From NCBI GenBank assembly GCA_902799355.1, contig CADCAG010000010.1, forward strand, positions 23,983 through 87,982: DNA of 64,000 nucleotides, written 5' to 3'. Numbering within the stretch: position 1 is the stretch's first letter; the number at the start of each line of letters is the position of its first letter. This stretch comes from an uncultured Bacteroidales bacterium. GTDB taxonomy: Bacteria; Bacteroidota; Bacteroidia; Bacteroidales; Bacteroidaceae. The translations under genes and the position numbers were made by a program. The notes beneath the pieces were generated by a model. The model searched no databases, was not told the DNA's origin, and was given only the letters and a program-made list of their open reading frames with translations. Shown here piece after piece: positions 1 through 8,528 of the stretch.

Positions 1-19
1 AAACAAAAAGAACTACTAT

Positions 20-1042
20 ATGACTACTAACTACAACAAACGACTGCTTTGGCAGATACCTTTTCTGATACTACTCATCGTTGGCACCGTCCTCATCATC
101 CGTCAACAGCACGCCATGCCCTACCAGAAGTGTGCGGGGTCTGTTTTCGGCACTACTTACCACATCACATATCAGTATGATGACGACCTGCAGTCAGAGA
201 TAGTAGCCAAGATGCAGGAGGTCGACAACTCGCTGTCGATGTTCAACAAGGAGAGCGTCATATCACGCGTCAACAACAACCAACACCCCAAACTGACCCG
301 CATGTTCCTGGAAGTTTTCCAGCAGGCCCAGAAGATTAGTGAAGACACGGAGGGTGCCTTCGACATCACCGTTGGTCCACTGGTCAACGCCTGGGGCTTT
401 GGCTTCAAGCACGAGCAGCTGCCCGACAAGCATGCCGTAGACTCGCTGATGGACATCATAGGCTATCAGAAGGTGCGCTGCAATGGTAACCAGATTATCA
501 AGAGCGACCCACGCATCGTACTGGACTGTTCGGCTATTGCCAAAGGATACGGGGTGGACGTCATTGCCCGCCTGCTGAGCGAGAAAGGCATCAGCAACTA
601 CATGGTGGAGATTGGCGGCGAGGTCGTCACACGAGGCATCAGCGAGAAACGTGTACCTTGGAAGATAGGCGTCACGAAGCCTACCGACGACCCACTGGCG
701 GAAGGCAACGAGTTGCAGACGGTGCTGAACGTCACAGACAAGGCGATGGCCACCAGTGGCAACTACCGCAACTTCTACTATAAGGGCAAGCGCAAATATG
801 CCCATACCATCAACCCCAAGACGGGGTATCCCGTACAGCACAACATCCTGTCGGCCACCGTACTGACCAGCACCTGCATGCGTGCTGACGCCTATGCCAC
901 ATCCTTCATGGTAATGGGCTTTGAGGGTGCACGCAAAGTGCTGGAGCGCAACCCCGACCTCATGGCCTACATCATCTACGACGACCACGGCCAGAACAAG
1001 GTGTGGTATTCACCCAGTCTGCAGGATAAGATAGCGGAATAG
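20..1042 (+). CDS. apbE: FAD:protein FMN transferase (ApbE family)
   Basis: Predicted to attach FMN covalently to threonine residues of redox proteins such as Nqr/Rnf subunits, acting on the outer face of the inner membrane. A hydrophobic segment at residues 9-27 is a membrane anchor; no clear lipobox cysteine follows it. Family motifs are in order: FGTTY at 43-47, FDITVGPLVNAWGFG near 115, LDCSAIAKGYG near 170, EIGGEV near 200, HTINPKTGYP near 270 and the metal-binding DAYATS at 290-295. The length of 340 residues is usual. It starts 20 bases into the window, so an upstream operon partner cannot be excluded. The Crp-like gene starts two bases after its stop codon, so the two are probably co-transcribed. 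Confidence 0.93.
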   Translation: MTTNYNKRLLWQIPFLILLIVGTVLIIRQQHAMPYQKCAGSVFGTTYHITYQYDDDLQSEIVAKMQEVDNSLSMFNKESVISRVNNNQHPKLTRMFLEVFQQAQKISEDTEGAFDITVGPLVNAWGFGFKHEQLPDKHAVDSLMDIIGYQKVRCNGNQIIKSDPRIVLDCSAIAKGYGVDVIARLLSEKGISNYMVEIGGEVVTRGISEKRVPWKIGVTKPTDDPLAEGNELQTVLNVTDKAMATSGNYRNFYYKGKRKYAHTINPKTGYPVQHNILSATVLTSTCMRADAYATSFMVMGFEGARKVLERNPDLMAYIIYDDHGQNKVWYSPSLQDKIAE

Positions 1043-1044
1043 TC

Positions 1045-1707
1045 ATGGAGATTTACGACCAACTGTTACGATTTCCACTCTTTCAGGGCATGAGTCATGC
1101 CGACCTGATGGAGGTGGTGACGCACACCAAACTGGGATTCCTCAAGTTGGCCGCAGGAAAGTGTCTCGTCAAGGAGGGCGAGAGCTGTACACACATGACC
1201 TTCCTCACACACGGCAGTCTGCAGTGTGAGACCATCAGCGACGATGGCGGCTGCCGAGTGGTAGAAAGCGTCAAGGCGCCCTACATCGTGCAACCCGACC
1301 GCCTCTTCGGACTGTCGCAGCGCTACAGTTCGACGTTCAAGGCCGACAGTGCGTGCAACTTCATCACCATCGACAAGCAAGAGGTCATGCTGCTTTTGGA
1401 GACACAGCTGGTATTCCGACTGAACCTGCTCAACATCATGGCGACAGACAGTCAGCGCATGCATCGCCGAGCATGGCGCACAGCGCCCAAGAGTCTGCGC
1501 GAGCGACTGGTACGCTACTTCTTCTCACGCTGTCTCTACCCTGCGGGTCCCAAGACCTTCTACGTCTTGATGAAACAGATTGCCGACGACCTGAACGACA
1601 GTCGTCTCGACATCAGTCACGCCCTCAACGACATGCAGCGTGACCAACAGTTGTCGCTCCATCGCGGACGTATCGAGATTCCGCTACTGGAACGATTGCT
1701 CATGTAA
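1045..1707 (+). CDS. Crp/Fnr-family transcriptional regulator
   Basis: A 220-residue protein with an N-terminal cyclic-nucleotide-binding-like beta-roll (about residues 10-125, including KCLVKEGES) and a C-terminal helix-turn-helix (about 145-215, with QIADDLNDSRLDISHALNDM as the recognition region). There is no cysteine cluster of the Fnr [4Fe-4S] type, so oxygen sensing through such a cluster is not supported. The ligand is unknown. It follows apbE by two bases and probably shares its transcript, which suggests a link to redox or envelope physiology, but the targets cannot be read from the sequence. Confidence 0.85.
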   Translation: MEIYDQLLRFPLFQGMSHADLMEVVTHTKLGFLKLAAGKCLVKEGESCTHMTFLTHGSLQCETISDDGGCRVVESVKAPYIVQPDRLFGLSQRYSSTFKADSACNFITIDKQEVMLLLETQLVFRLNLLNIMATDSQRMHRRAWRTAPKSLRERLVRYFFSRCLYPAGPKTFYVLMKQIADDLNDSRLDISHALNDMQRDQQLSLHRGRIEIPLLERLLM

Positions 1708-1751
1708 ATTAAAAAAATACTAATTTTTTTTGCGGTTCGCTCTATTTACAC

Positions 1752-1760
1752 TATCTTTGC
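1752..1760 (+). promoter_or_regulatory. Bacteroidetes -7 promoter box for the M3 peptidase operon
   Basis: TATCTTTGC matches the Bacteroidetes primary-sigma -7 element TAnnTTTG, 25 bases before the start codon. A TTTG sequence about 20 bases upstream could be the -33 element. Confidence 0.7.
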
Positions 1761-1785
1761 AGGATAAAAGAGAGAAAACGTTAGT

Positions 1786-3891
1786 ATGAACGAACAAGAG
1801 AAACGAGACTTGACGCCTGGAAAGCGTGTCAATCCTTTCTTCCTACCCTATGGAACACCGCACGACACGGTGCCCTTTGACCGTATCCGTCTGGAAGACT
1901 ATGAAGAGGCTTTCATGGAGGGCATCCGTCGTGATAACGAACAGATAGAGAAGACCATCAACAACCCTGAGAAGCCTACCTTCGACAATACGATTATCAA
2001 CACCGAAGAGGACGAGGGGTACTATGACCTGCTGTCACGTGTCAGCACGGTATTCTTCAACTTGTTGAGTGCAGAGACTAATGATGAGATGGATGCGCTG
2101 GCACAGAAGATGCAGCCCATTCTGACACAACATGCCAACGACGTACGTCTGAATCCCCAACTCTTTGAGCGCATCCGCAAGGTGCATCTGCACCATCGTA
2201 AACTCACCCCTGAGGAGAAGATGCTACTCGACAACTGCTACGAGGGTTTTGTGCGCTCTGGTGCCCTGCTCGACGAAGCAGGAAAGGCCCGGTTGCGCCA
2301 ACTGACGGAGGAGGCTTCCATGCTCTCCCTGCAGTTCTCGCAGAACCTGCTGAAGGAGAATAAGGCCTTCCAGTTGCACATCACCGACGAGGCACAGCTC
2401 GACGGACTCCCTGAGACAGCCCGCGAAGCAGCAGCCTTGACAGCCCAGGAGCAGGGACTGCAGGGATGGGTATTCACACTGGATTTCCCCAGCTACTCGC
2501 CCTTCATGACCTACTCGACACAGCGGGAGCTGCGCAAGGAGATGTATATGGCTCGCAATACGGTGTGTACGCACGACAATAGCGAGAACAACCTGGAGAT
2601 TTGCAAACGACTTGTCAACCTGCGCCGTGAGATTGCCCAGCTGCTGGGCTACAAGACCTACGCAGACTACGTGCTGAAGCGTCGCATGGCCAGCAATACC
2701 AAGGGCGTCTATCGACTGCTCAACGACCTCATCGATGCCTACAAGCCTACGGCCGTCAAGGAGCGTGAGGAACTGAAGAAGATGTTCGAGAGCCAAATGC
2801 CAAAAGCCAAAAGCCAAAAGCTAAAAATGGAACCTTGGGACTCTGGGTTCTATACCCATAAGTTGCAGATGAAGAAGTATAATATCGACCAGGAGATGCT
2901 GCGTCCGTACTTCGAGCTGTCCAACGTCATCAAGGGCGTCTTCGGATTAGCAAACAAGCTCTACGGCATCTCCTTCAAGGAAAACAAAGATATACCCGTC
3001 TACCACCCTGACGTCAAGGCCTACGAGGTCTTCGACAAGGACGGCAGCTATCTGGCAGTTTTCTATGCCGACTTCCACCCCCGCAAGGGCAAGCAGGGAG
3101 GTGCATGGATGACAGAATACCAGGGACAGTTCATCGACAAGAAGGGCGAGAATGTCCGTCCGCATGTCAGCGTGGTGATGAACCTCACCAAGCCTACTGC
3201 CGACAAGCCTGCCCTGCTGACGCTGAACGAGGTGGAGACCTTCCTCCACGAGTTCGGCCACTCGCTGCACGGTATGTTTGCCAACACACGCTTCGAGTCG
3301 CTCAGCGGCACTAACGTCTGGTGGGACTTCGTCGAGCTGCCCTCGCAGTTCATGGAGAACTACAGCGTGGAGAAAGACTTCCTGCGCACCTTCGCCTTCC
3401 ACTACCAGACGGGCGAACCCCTACCCGACGAACTCATCAGCCGCATCGTCAAGAGCCGTAACTTCATGGCAGCCACAGCCTGTCTGCGTCAGGTCAGCTT
3501 CGGACTGCTCGACATGGCGTACTACACCAAGAAGGATGAGTTCACCGATGACATCATCCCCTTCGAAAAGAAGGCGTGGAAGAAAGCCATCCTGGGCAAA
3601 CAGTTGCCCGACACCTGCATGACAGTACAGTTCTCGCACATCATGGCGGGCGGCTATGCGGCAGGATACTATAGCTACAAATGGGCAGAGGTGCTCGACG
3701 CAGATGCTTTCAGCGTCTTCAAGCGCAACGGCATCTTCGACCAGAAAACGGCCCAGCGCTTCCGTGACGAAGTACTCTCCAAGGGAGGTACGGAACATCC
3801 TATGGAACTCTATCGCCGCTTCCGTGGCGGTGAGCCGACGATTGACGCATTATTAAAGAGAAATGGAATCAGAAAAGCAAAGAAAGTTTGA
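1786..3891 (+). CDS. M3-family zinc metallopeptidase (Dcp/oligopeptidase A type)
   Basis: A 701-residue peptidyl-dipeptidase or oligopeptidase, expected to degrade small peptides. The zinc site HEFGHSLH starts at residue 488 and is followed by the conserved NVWWDFVELPSQFMENY, which supplies the third ligand. There is no signal peptide, so a cytoplasmic site is likely. Residues about 337-347 (MPKAKSQKLKM) are coded by a degenerate tandem repeat of GCCAAAA-like units at 2796-2830 and look like an in-frame insertion in a surface loop. The 3' end overlaps the dCMP deaminase start by 29 bases, and the genes are probably an operon driven from the promoter at 1752. Confidence 0.92.
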   Translation: MNEQEKRDLTPGKRVNPFFLPYGTPHDTVPFDRIRLEDYEEAFMEGIRRDNEQIEKTINNPEKPTFDNTIINTEEDEGYYDLLSRVSTVFFNLLSAETNDEMDALAQKMQPILTQHANDVRLNPQLFERIRKVHLHHRKLTPEEKMLLDNCYEGFVRSGALLDEAGKARLRQLTEEASMLSLQFSQNLLKENKAFQLHITDEAQLDGLPETAREAAALTAQEQGLQGWVFTLDFPSYSPFMTYSTQRELRKEMYMARNTVCTHDNSENNLEICKRLVNLRREIAQLLGYKTYADYVLKRRMASNTKGVYRLLNDLIDAYKPTAVKEREELKKMFESQMPKAKSQKLKMEPWDSGFYTHKLQMKKYNIDQEMLRPYFELSNVIKGVFGLANKLYGISFKENKDIPVYHPDVKAYEVFDKDGSYLAVFYADFHPRKGKQGGAWMTEYQGQFIDKKGENVRPHVSVVMNLTKPTADKPALLTLNEVETFLHEFGHSLHGMFANTRFESLSGTNVWWDFVELPSQFMENYSVEKDFLRTFAFHYQTGEPLPDELISRIVKSRNFMAATACLRQVSFGLLDMAYYTKKDEFTDDIIPFEKKAWKKAILGKQLPDTCMTVQFSHIMAGGYAAGYYSYKWAEVLDADAFSVFKRNGIFDQKTAQRFRDEVLSKGGTEHPMELYRRFRGGEPTIDALLKRNGIRKAKKV

Positions 3892-4285
3892 CCTCCGCTA
3901 TCTGGAGATGGCCCGTATATGGGCTAAGAACTCGTACTGTATGCGCCGTCAGGTAGGTGCGCTGGTGGTCAAGAACAACATGATTATCAGCGACGGCTAT
4001 AACGGTACACCCAGCGGCTTCGAGAATGTCTGCGAGGACGACAACGGCATCACCAAGCCCTACGTGCTGCATGCTGAGGCGAATGCCATCACCAAGCTGG
4101 CTCGTTCCAGCAACAACTCTGAGGGTGCCACCATCTATATCACTGCCTCGCCCTGCATAGAGTGTGCCAAACTCATCATACAGGCAGGCATCAAGCGCGT
4201 CGTCTATGGCGAGAAATACCGTCTTACCGACGGCATCGAACTGTTGGAGCGCGCAGGTATTGAAGTAGTGTACTTAGGAGAATAG
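3863..4285 (+). CDS. dCMP/cytidine deaminase family protein
   Basis: A 140-residue zinc-dependent deaminase of the deoxycytidylate deaminase (ComEB-like) family, which would convert dCMP to dUMP for thymidylate synthesis. The zinc ligands and catalytic base are visible: HAE at residues 70-72 and PCxxC at 97-101. The start codon lies inside the end of the M3 peptidase gene, in another frame, so translation is probably coupled. Nucleotide rather than nucleoside specificity is inferred from the family resemblance. Confidence 0.88.
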   Translation: MESEKQRKFDLRYLEMARIWAKNSYCMRRQVGALVVKNNMIISDGYNGTPSGFENVCEDDNGITKPYVLHAEANAITKLARSSNNSEGATIYITASPCIECAKLIIQAGIKRVVYGEKYRLTDGIELLERAGIEVVYLGE

Positions 4286-4324
4286 TCGAAACATCGAAGC
4301 ATCGGAATATCGAAACATCGAATA
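4286..4324. repeat. Degenerate short tandem repeat (ATCGAAAC-type units)
   Basis: Four imperfect copies of a CGAAACAT-like unit fill most of the gap between the deaminase and the S41 protease. The same style of repeat, with related units, recurs at 40473-40507. Confidence 0.7.
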
Positions 4325-4337
4325 AAAGACAGAAAGA

Positions 4338-5966
4338 ATGAATCAGAATAAGAACCGCTTCTCGCCCTTGATGATGGCCGTTTGTGTGGTCGTCGGCATC
4401 CTGATTGGCACTTTCTATGCCAACCACTTTTCGGGCAATCGTCTGAGCATCATCAATAGCAGCAGCAACAAGCTCAACAACCTGCTGCACATCATCGACG
4501 ACCAATACGTCGACACTGTCAACGTTAACGACCTAGTAGAGAAGGCAATGCCACAGATATTGGCTGAGCTGGACCCCCACTCCGTCTATATCTCTGCCAA
4601 GGATATCCAGCAGGCTAACGACGACCTGCGCGGCTCGTTCTCTGGTGTAGGTATCGAGTTTACCATCCGTCAGGACACGCTCCGCGTACAACAGATTATC
4701 AACAACGGTCCTGCCGAGCGTGCTGGTGTCATTGCTGGCGACAAGATTGTCACTGTTGACGACAAGCCCTTTACAGGCAAGACGCTGACCAACGAGGAAG
4801 CCATGCACCGTCTGAAGGGTCCCAAGGATACCAAGGTCAAGCTTGGCATTCTGCGCTATGGTGAGAAGAAACTGCGAAGCATCACCGTCACCCGTGGCGA
4901 AATACCCACCAAGAGTGTCACCGCCACCTACATGCTCGACGACCAGACGGGTTATATCCGCATCAAGAACTTTGGCGAGAACACCTACCCCGAACTGCTC
5001 ATCGCCTTGGCCAAGCTGTCACAAGAGAACTTCCAGAGTCTCTGCATCGACCTGCGTGGCAATACAGGTGGCTACCTGCAGTCGGCCGTACAGATTGCTA
5101 ACGAGTTCCTTCCCAAGAACCGTCTCATCGTCTACACGCAGGGCCGCAAGTCTCCGCGACAGGAGTATCGCAGCGATGGTCGTGGCAGCTATCAGCAGAT
5201 TCCCCTCGTCATCCTCATCGACGAGATATCGGCATCAGCTTCCGAGATTCTCGCTGGTGCCATTCAGGACAACGACCGAGGCACCATCATCGGACGCCGC
5301 TCGTTTGGTAAAGGTCTCGTACAACAGCCCATCGCCTTTGGTGACCAGAGTATGATACGCCTCACCATTGCCCGCTACTATTCGCCCTCAGGACGCTGCA
5401 TCCAGAAGCCCTACACAGCTGGCGAGAACAAGGATTACGAAGAGGACATCCTGGCACGCTACGAGCATGGCGAGTTCTTCTCTGGCGACAGCATCAAGCA
5501 CGAGGGTAAGGAGTATCACACCAAGAATGGACGTCCCGTCTACGGTGGTGGTGGCATCACTCCCGATATCTTCGTTGCCGAGGACACCACCAACGTCACC
5601 TCTTATTATAAGCAAGCCTCTATCAGCGGACAGATCATCATGTTCGCCTACAGCTATACCGACGAGAACCGCCAGAAGCTCAGCCAGTTGACATCTGTCG
5701 ACGAGATGGCTGCCTATCTGAAACACCAGAACATCGTTGACAAGTTTGCCACCTATGCTGACAACAATGGTCTGAAGCGTCGTAACCTGATGATTCAGCG
5801 TTCTTATAAGCTCTTGGAGCGCTATATCACCAGTCGCATCATCTATAATATGATGAAGGAAGAGGCATGGATCCAGTACCTCAACAGCGAAGACCCCGCC
5901 ATCACGGAGACCCTCCATGTCATGCGCGAAGGCAAGGCATTCCCACAAAACGACAAGAAACAATAA
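4338..5966 (+). CDS. S41-family C-terminal processing protease with PDZ domain
   Basis: A 542-residue periplasmic serine protease of the CtpA/Prc type, anchored by an N-terminal membrane segment (about residues 11-29). A PDZ domain covers about 95-185 and the S41 domain about 190-370. The catalytic dyad is S300 in SASASEI and K325 in SFGKGLVQ; the 25-residue spacing is the same as in E. coli Prc. Such proteases trim the C-termini of envelope proteins. It is 52 bases downstream of the deaminase, separated by a short tandem repeat, and probably belongs to the same operon. Confidence 0.92.
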   Translation: MNQNKNRFSPLMMAVCVVVGILIGTFYANHFSGNRLSIINSSSNKLNNLLHIIDDQYVDTVNVNDLVEKAMPQILAELDPHSVYISAKDIQQANDDLRGSFSGVGIEFTIRQDTLRVQQIINNGPAERAGVIAGDKIVTVDDKPFTGKTLTNEEAMHRLKGPKDTKVKLGILRYGEKKLRSITVTRGEIPTKSVTATYMLDDQTGYIRIKNFGENTYPELLIALAKLSQENFQSLCIDLRGNTGGYLQSAVQIANEFLPKNRLIVYTQGRKSPRQEYRSDGRGSYQQIPLVILIDEISASASEILAGAIQDNDRGTIIGRRSFGKGLVQQPIAFGDQSMIRLTIARYYSPSGRCIQKPYTAGENKDYEEDILARYEHGEFFSGDSIKHEGKEYHTKNGRPVYGGGGITPDIFVAEDTTNVTSYYKQASISGQIIMFAYSYTDENRQKLSQLTSVDEMAAYLKHQNIVDKFATYADNNGLKRRNLMIQRSYKLLERYITSRIIYNMMKEEAWIQYLNSEDPAITETLHVMREGKAFPQNDKKQ

Positions 5967-6019
5967 CAATCAAACAACTGTATTTATTCACCTAATAACT
6001 GTTTTAAAATTTCAAACGT

Positions 6020-6664
6020 ATGAAGAAAATCCTTTTAGCAGTAATGGCAGTAGCTGCCATCAGTTTCACATCATGTGGTAACAAGACACAACAAGTAGAG
6101 GCAACAGACAGCACAGAAGTTGCCATCAACGCCGAAGAAGAGGCCAATGCCGTTATCGAAAACCTGAAAGCATTCGTTGCTGCAGGCGATGCCGACCAGT
6201 TGGCAGCCAGCCTCGATCAGGTAAAAGAGAAGGTTGGCGAGTTCGTCGTTAACGATGCCGAAGCCGCTAAGACCTATGTCATCACCGTACAGAAGTACCT
6301 GTTAGAGAATGCTGAGCAGGTAAAGGCCGTAGCCCAGCAGAATGTCAACGCCGCCTCTGCCATCACCCTCTTCATGGAGACAGAACCTGAGGCAATGGTC
6401 AGCACCCTCGTTGAGTCTGTCAACGACAAGGCTGAAGCCACCAAGGATGCTGCCGCCGCAACTGCAGAAGCTACCAAGGACGCAGCTGCTGAAGCCGTCA
6501 ACAAAACCGTTGAGGACACCAAGGCCGCTGTCAACAAGCAGGTAGAGGATGCCAAGGCCGCTGCCAACCAGAAGGCTGAGGAGACCAAGGCTGCAGCTAA
6601 GCAGAAGGCCAACGAGGCTGTCGACAATGCAGCACAGAATGTCAAGAAAGGTCTCGGCCTGTAA
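6020..6664 (+). CDS. Lipoprotein with alanine-rich amphipathic helical repeats
   Basis: Residues 1-19 form a lipoprotein signal ending at a plausible lipobox (ISFTSC). The mature protein is acidic up to about residue 135. After that it consists of imperfect 11-residue repeats such as ATKDAAAEAVNKT and AKAAANQKAEE, of the amphipathic type seen in LEA-like proteins. This predicts long helices, perhaps coiled coils, in the periplasm or on the outer membrane. I do not recognise a named family. A role as an envelope spacer or stress protectant would be a guess. It ends 24 bases before a strong bidirectional terminator. Confidence 0.8.
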   Translation: MKKILLAVMAVAAISFTSCGNKTQQVEATDSTEVAINAEEEANAVIENLKAFVAAGDADQLAASLDQVKEKVGEFVVNDAEAAKTYVITVQKYLLENAEQVKAVAQQNVNAASAITLFMETEPEAMVSTLVESVNDKAEATKDAAAATAEATKDAAAEAVNKTVEDTKAAVNKQVEDAKAAANQKAEETKAAAKQKANEAVDNAAQNVKKGLGL

Positions 6665-6688
6665 TCAACCGACTTTTCTCACAACAAC

Positions 6689-6720
6689 AATAGCGCTGAG
6701 CCATCCCGCTCAGCGCTATT
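6689..6720. terminator. Bidirectional rho-independent terminator
   Basis: A perfect 13-bp stem (6689-6701 with 6708-6720) encloses a 6-base loop between the convergent lipoprotein and DUF6377 genes. A/T flanks on both sides suit termination in both directions. Confidence 0.85.
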
Positions 6721-6748
6721 TCTATACCTGCCATGCAGAATTCTGACT

Positions 6749-8410
6749 TTACAGCGTCTTAATCTGTCGCTCAAACTGTTCACGATTGCCGATGGCACCA
6801 TTCTTAATACGTGCACGGTAGTTATAGATGGTATTGACAGAATAGTGCAGGAACTCAGCAATCTTCGAGGAGTCTTCAATGCCCAGACGGATAAGGGCGA
6901 AGATACGGATTTCAGTGGTGAGGCGGTTGTCCTCCTTGGGTTGTACACGTACCTCAGGCTGCAACAAGTCGTTGAAGTCGTTGACAAAGTTGGGGAAGAG
7001 GTGCAGGAAGACGCTGTCGAAGTTAAGGAAGAGTTCTTCCAACTCTTTCTCCTTGAGCTCCGTAGATTTGGAGAGGAGGAAGAGTTCTTCGAGTTCCTTG
7101 TTCTTCATCTTCTTGTTCACCATCTTGCGGTAGTTGTCAAGCTTGTCGATATACTGCGAGCAGAGACTCATGAATCGTCCGATATATTCTTCCTTGACGC
7201 GGTTGCTCTCGGAGAGTTGGGAGTTCACGGTCGACAGCTGCGCGTTGACAGACGACAGTTCTGCATTGACAGCAGATAGCTGTGCATTGACAGAAGCCAG
7301 CTCATCGTTGGACTCTTTTAGGGCATTACGGGCAGTAGCCAGCTGTTTGTTTCGACGATGCAGGAACAGAAGGAAACCAAGAATACATAGTAGGAGGACA
7401 CTAATGATAACGAGGGCCACCCATAGCTGGGCGGTATTGCGCTCACTCTGTGCCTTGTAGTTCTTGGCAATGGTCGCCAGCAGAGGGGCTATCTGCCAGT
7501 TTCGCTGACGAGAACCGTAGCGGTTGGCACAGTCACTCGTAAAGCTGATATAGCTGGATGCCTTGTCGATGTCGCCATGCAGCATCAGCTCGTTGGCCAG
7601 TTCCCACATAGAGCCCTGATCCATCGCGGCATTACGGATATCGGCCAAGACAGACTCTACAAGCCAATGAATCATCTGCGTGCTATCACCACGCAGCTTA
7701 TACTCAATGTAGCGGTAGAGCGCCACAAGGGCATAAGGGTGAGAACCCGTCTCGACGGTCTTCATCCATTCATCGTTGATGCGCATGGCCTCATCGAGTT
7801 TGCCTTCAGCCTGCGCACGCTGTTCACGACGCAGGAAACACGACTCGCTGGTAGGCGGCAAGGTAGCCAGCATCAGCTGTTCATAATGCTCAGACTTGGC
7901 ATGATAGAACTGCTGCATGTTGTCGAGATGAGTGTAATAGGCCAACTCGCTATATACATTGTTGTAGGCCTCATAATAGGTGCCAAGGGATAGGGTGTCG
8001 ATACTTTGTACTTTTACAGAGTCCAGGATATTGAGGGCCTCATCGTACATACCGATATTCGAGCAACGAATGGCCAACAGCGAACGACAGCGCACGGCTG
8101 ACGACTGGTCGCCCATACCATCAGCCAGCGAGATGCACTGACGCAGGAAGTACATGGCGGAATCACTGACAAAGGGTTTATAGAGTTCATAGAGACGATA
8201 GTTCTGCTCATATTTTCCCTTGGGTGTGGTTTCCAGCGCCAAGGCACGACGTGCTTCGCCAATCTTCTGTTCATGGGCAGCGATATAGTCCTGCGAGTGA
8301 GCAATAGCATCATCAATCTGATGGCAATACGATGTCAAGTCACTCTGTCCAAAGGCAGAAGGAGTGATTAGAGAAAAGCAAATAGCAAATAATATCAGTA
8401 GTTTCTTCAT
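6749..8410 (-). CDS. DUF6377-type transmembrane regulator (TPR sensor with C-terminal HTH)
   Basis: A 553-residue protein with a signal peptide (MKKLLILFAICFSLITPSAFG), a helical TPR-like periplasmic region (about 20-320) and one membrane helix (about 332-352, VALVIISVLLLCILGFLLFL). A coiled coil with repeated ELSSVNAQLS units (about 368-410) follows, then a cytoplasmic part ending in a LuxR-like helix-turn-helix (FALIRLGIEDSSKIAEFLHYSVNTIYNYR). A longer reading frame starts at 8461, but the -7 box at 8430-8438 lies inside that extension, so 8410 is preferred. It lies downstream of the beta-glucan locus on the same strand with its own promoter, and is a candidate sensor-regulator for it. A relic of a second such gene lies at 32371-32553. 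Confidence 0.82.
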   Translation of the reverse strand: MKKLLILFAICFSLITPSAFGQSDLTSYCHQIDDAIAHSQDYIAAHEQKIGEARRALALETTPKGKYEQNYRLYELYKPFVSDSAMYFLRQCISLADGMGDQSSAVRCRSLLAIRCSNIGMYDEALNILDSVKVQSIDTLSLGTYYEAYNNVYSELAYYTHLDNMQQFYHAKSEHYEQLMLATLPPTSESCFLRREQRAQAEGKLDEAMRINDEWMKTVETGSHPYALVALYRYIEYKLRGDSTQMIHWLVESVLADIRNAAMDQGSMWELANELMLHGDIDKASSYISFTSDCANRYGSRQRNWQIAPLLATIAKNYKAQSERNTAQLWVALVIISVLLLCILGFLLFLHRRNKQLATARNALKESNDELASVNAQLSAVNAELSSVNAQLSTVNSQLSESNRVKEEYIGRFMSLCSQYIDKLDNYRKMVNKKMKNKELEELFLLSKSTELKEKELEELFLNFDSVFLHLFPNFVNDFNDLLQPEVRVQPKEDNRLTTEIRIFALIRLGIEDSSKIAEFLHYSVNTIYNYRARIKNGAIGNREQFERQIKTL

Positions 8411-8429
8411 CCTAGCTTGGTTTATGCTT

Positions 8430-8438
8430 GCAAAGATA
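8430..8438 (-). promoter_or_regulatory. -7 box for the DUF6377 regulator
   Basis: On the minus strand this reads TATCTTTGC, 19 bases before the chosen ATG at 8410. It rules against the longer start at 8461. Confidence 0.7.
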
Positions 8439-8528
8439 CAAAAAAGTCTGGAAAATATCACTATTCCCCAGACATTTTTTCATGGAATTACTTAATAATC
8501 AATCTTACTTTATATCTAACTAACCAAA

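Noticed and set aside
263-988. Long minus-strand reading frame opposite apbE
   Set aside because: It is a shadow of the strongly conserved apbE frame, with no start context or family resemblance. Similar shadows opposite the M3 peptidase, susC and the GH2 genes were dropped for the same reason.
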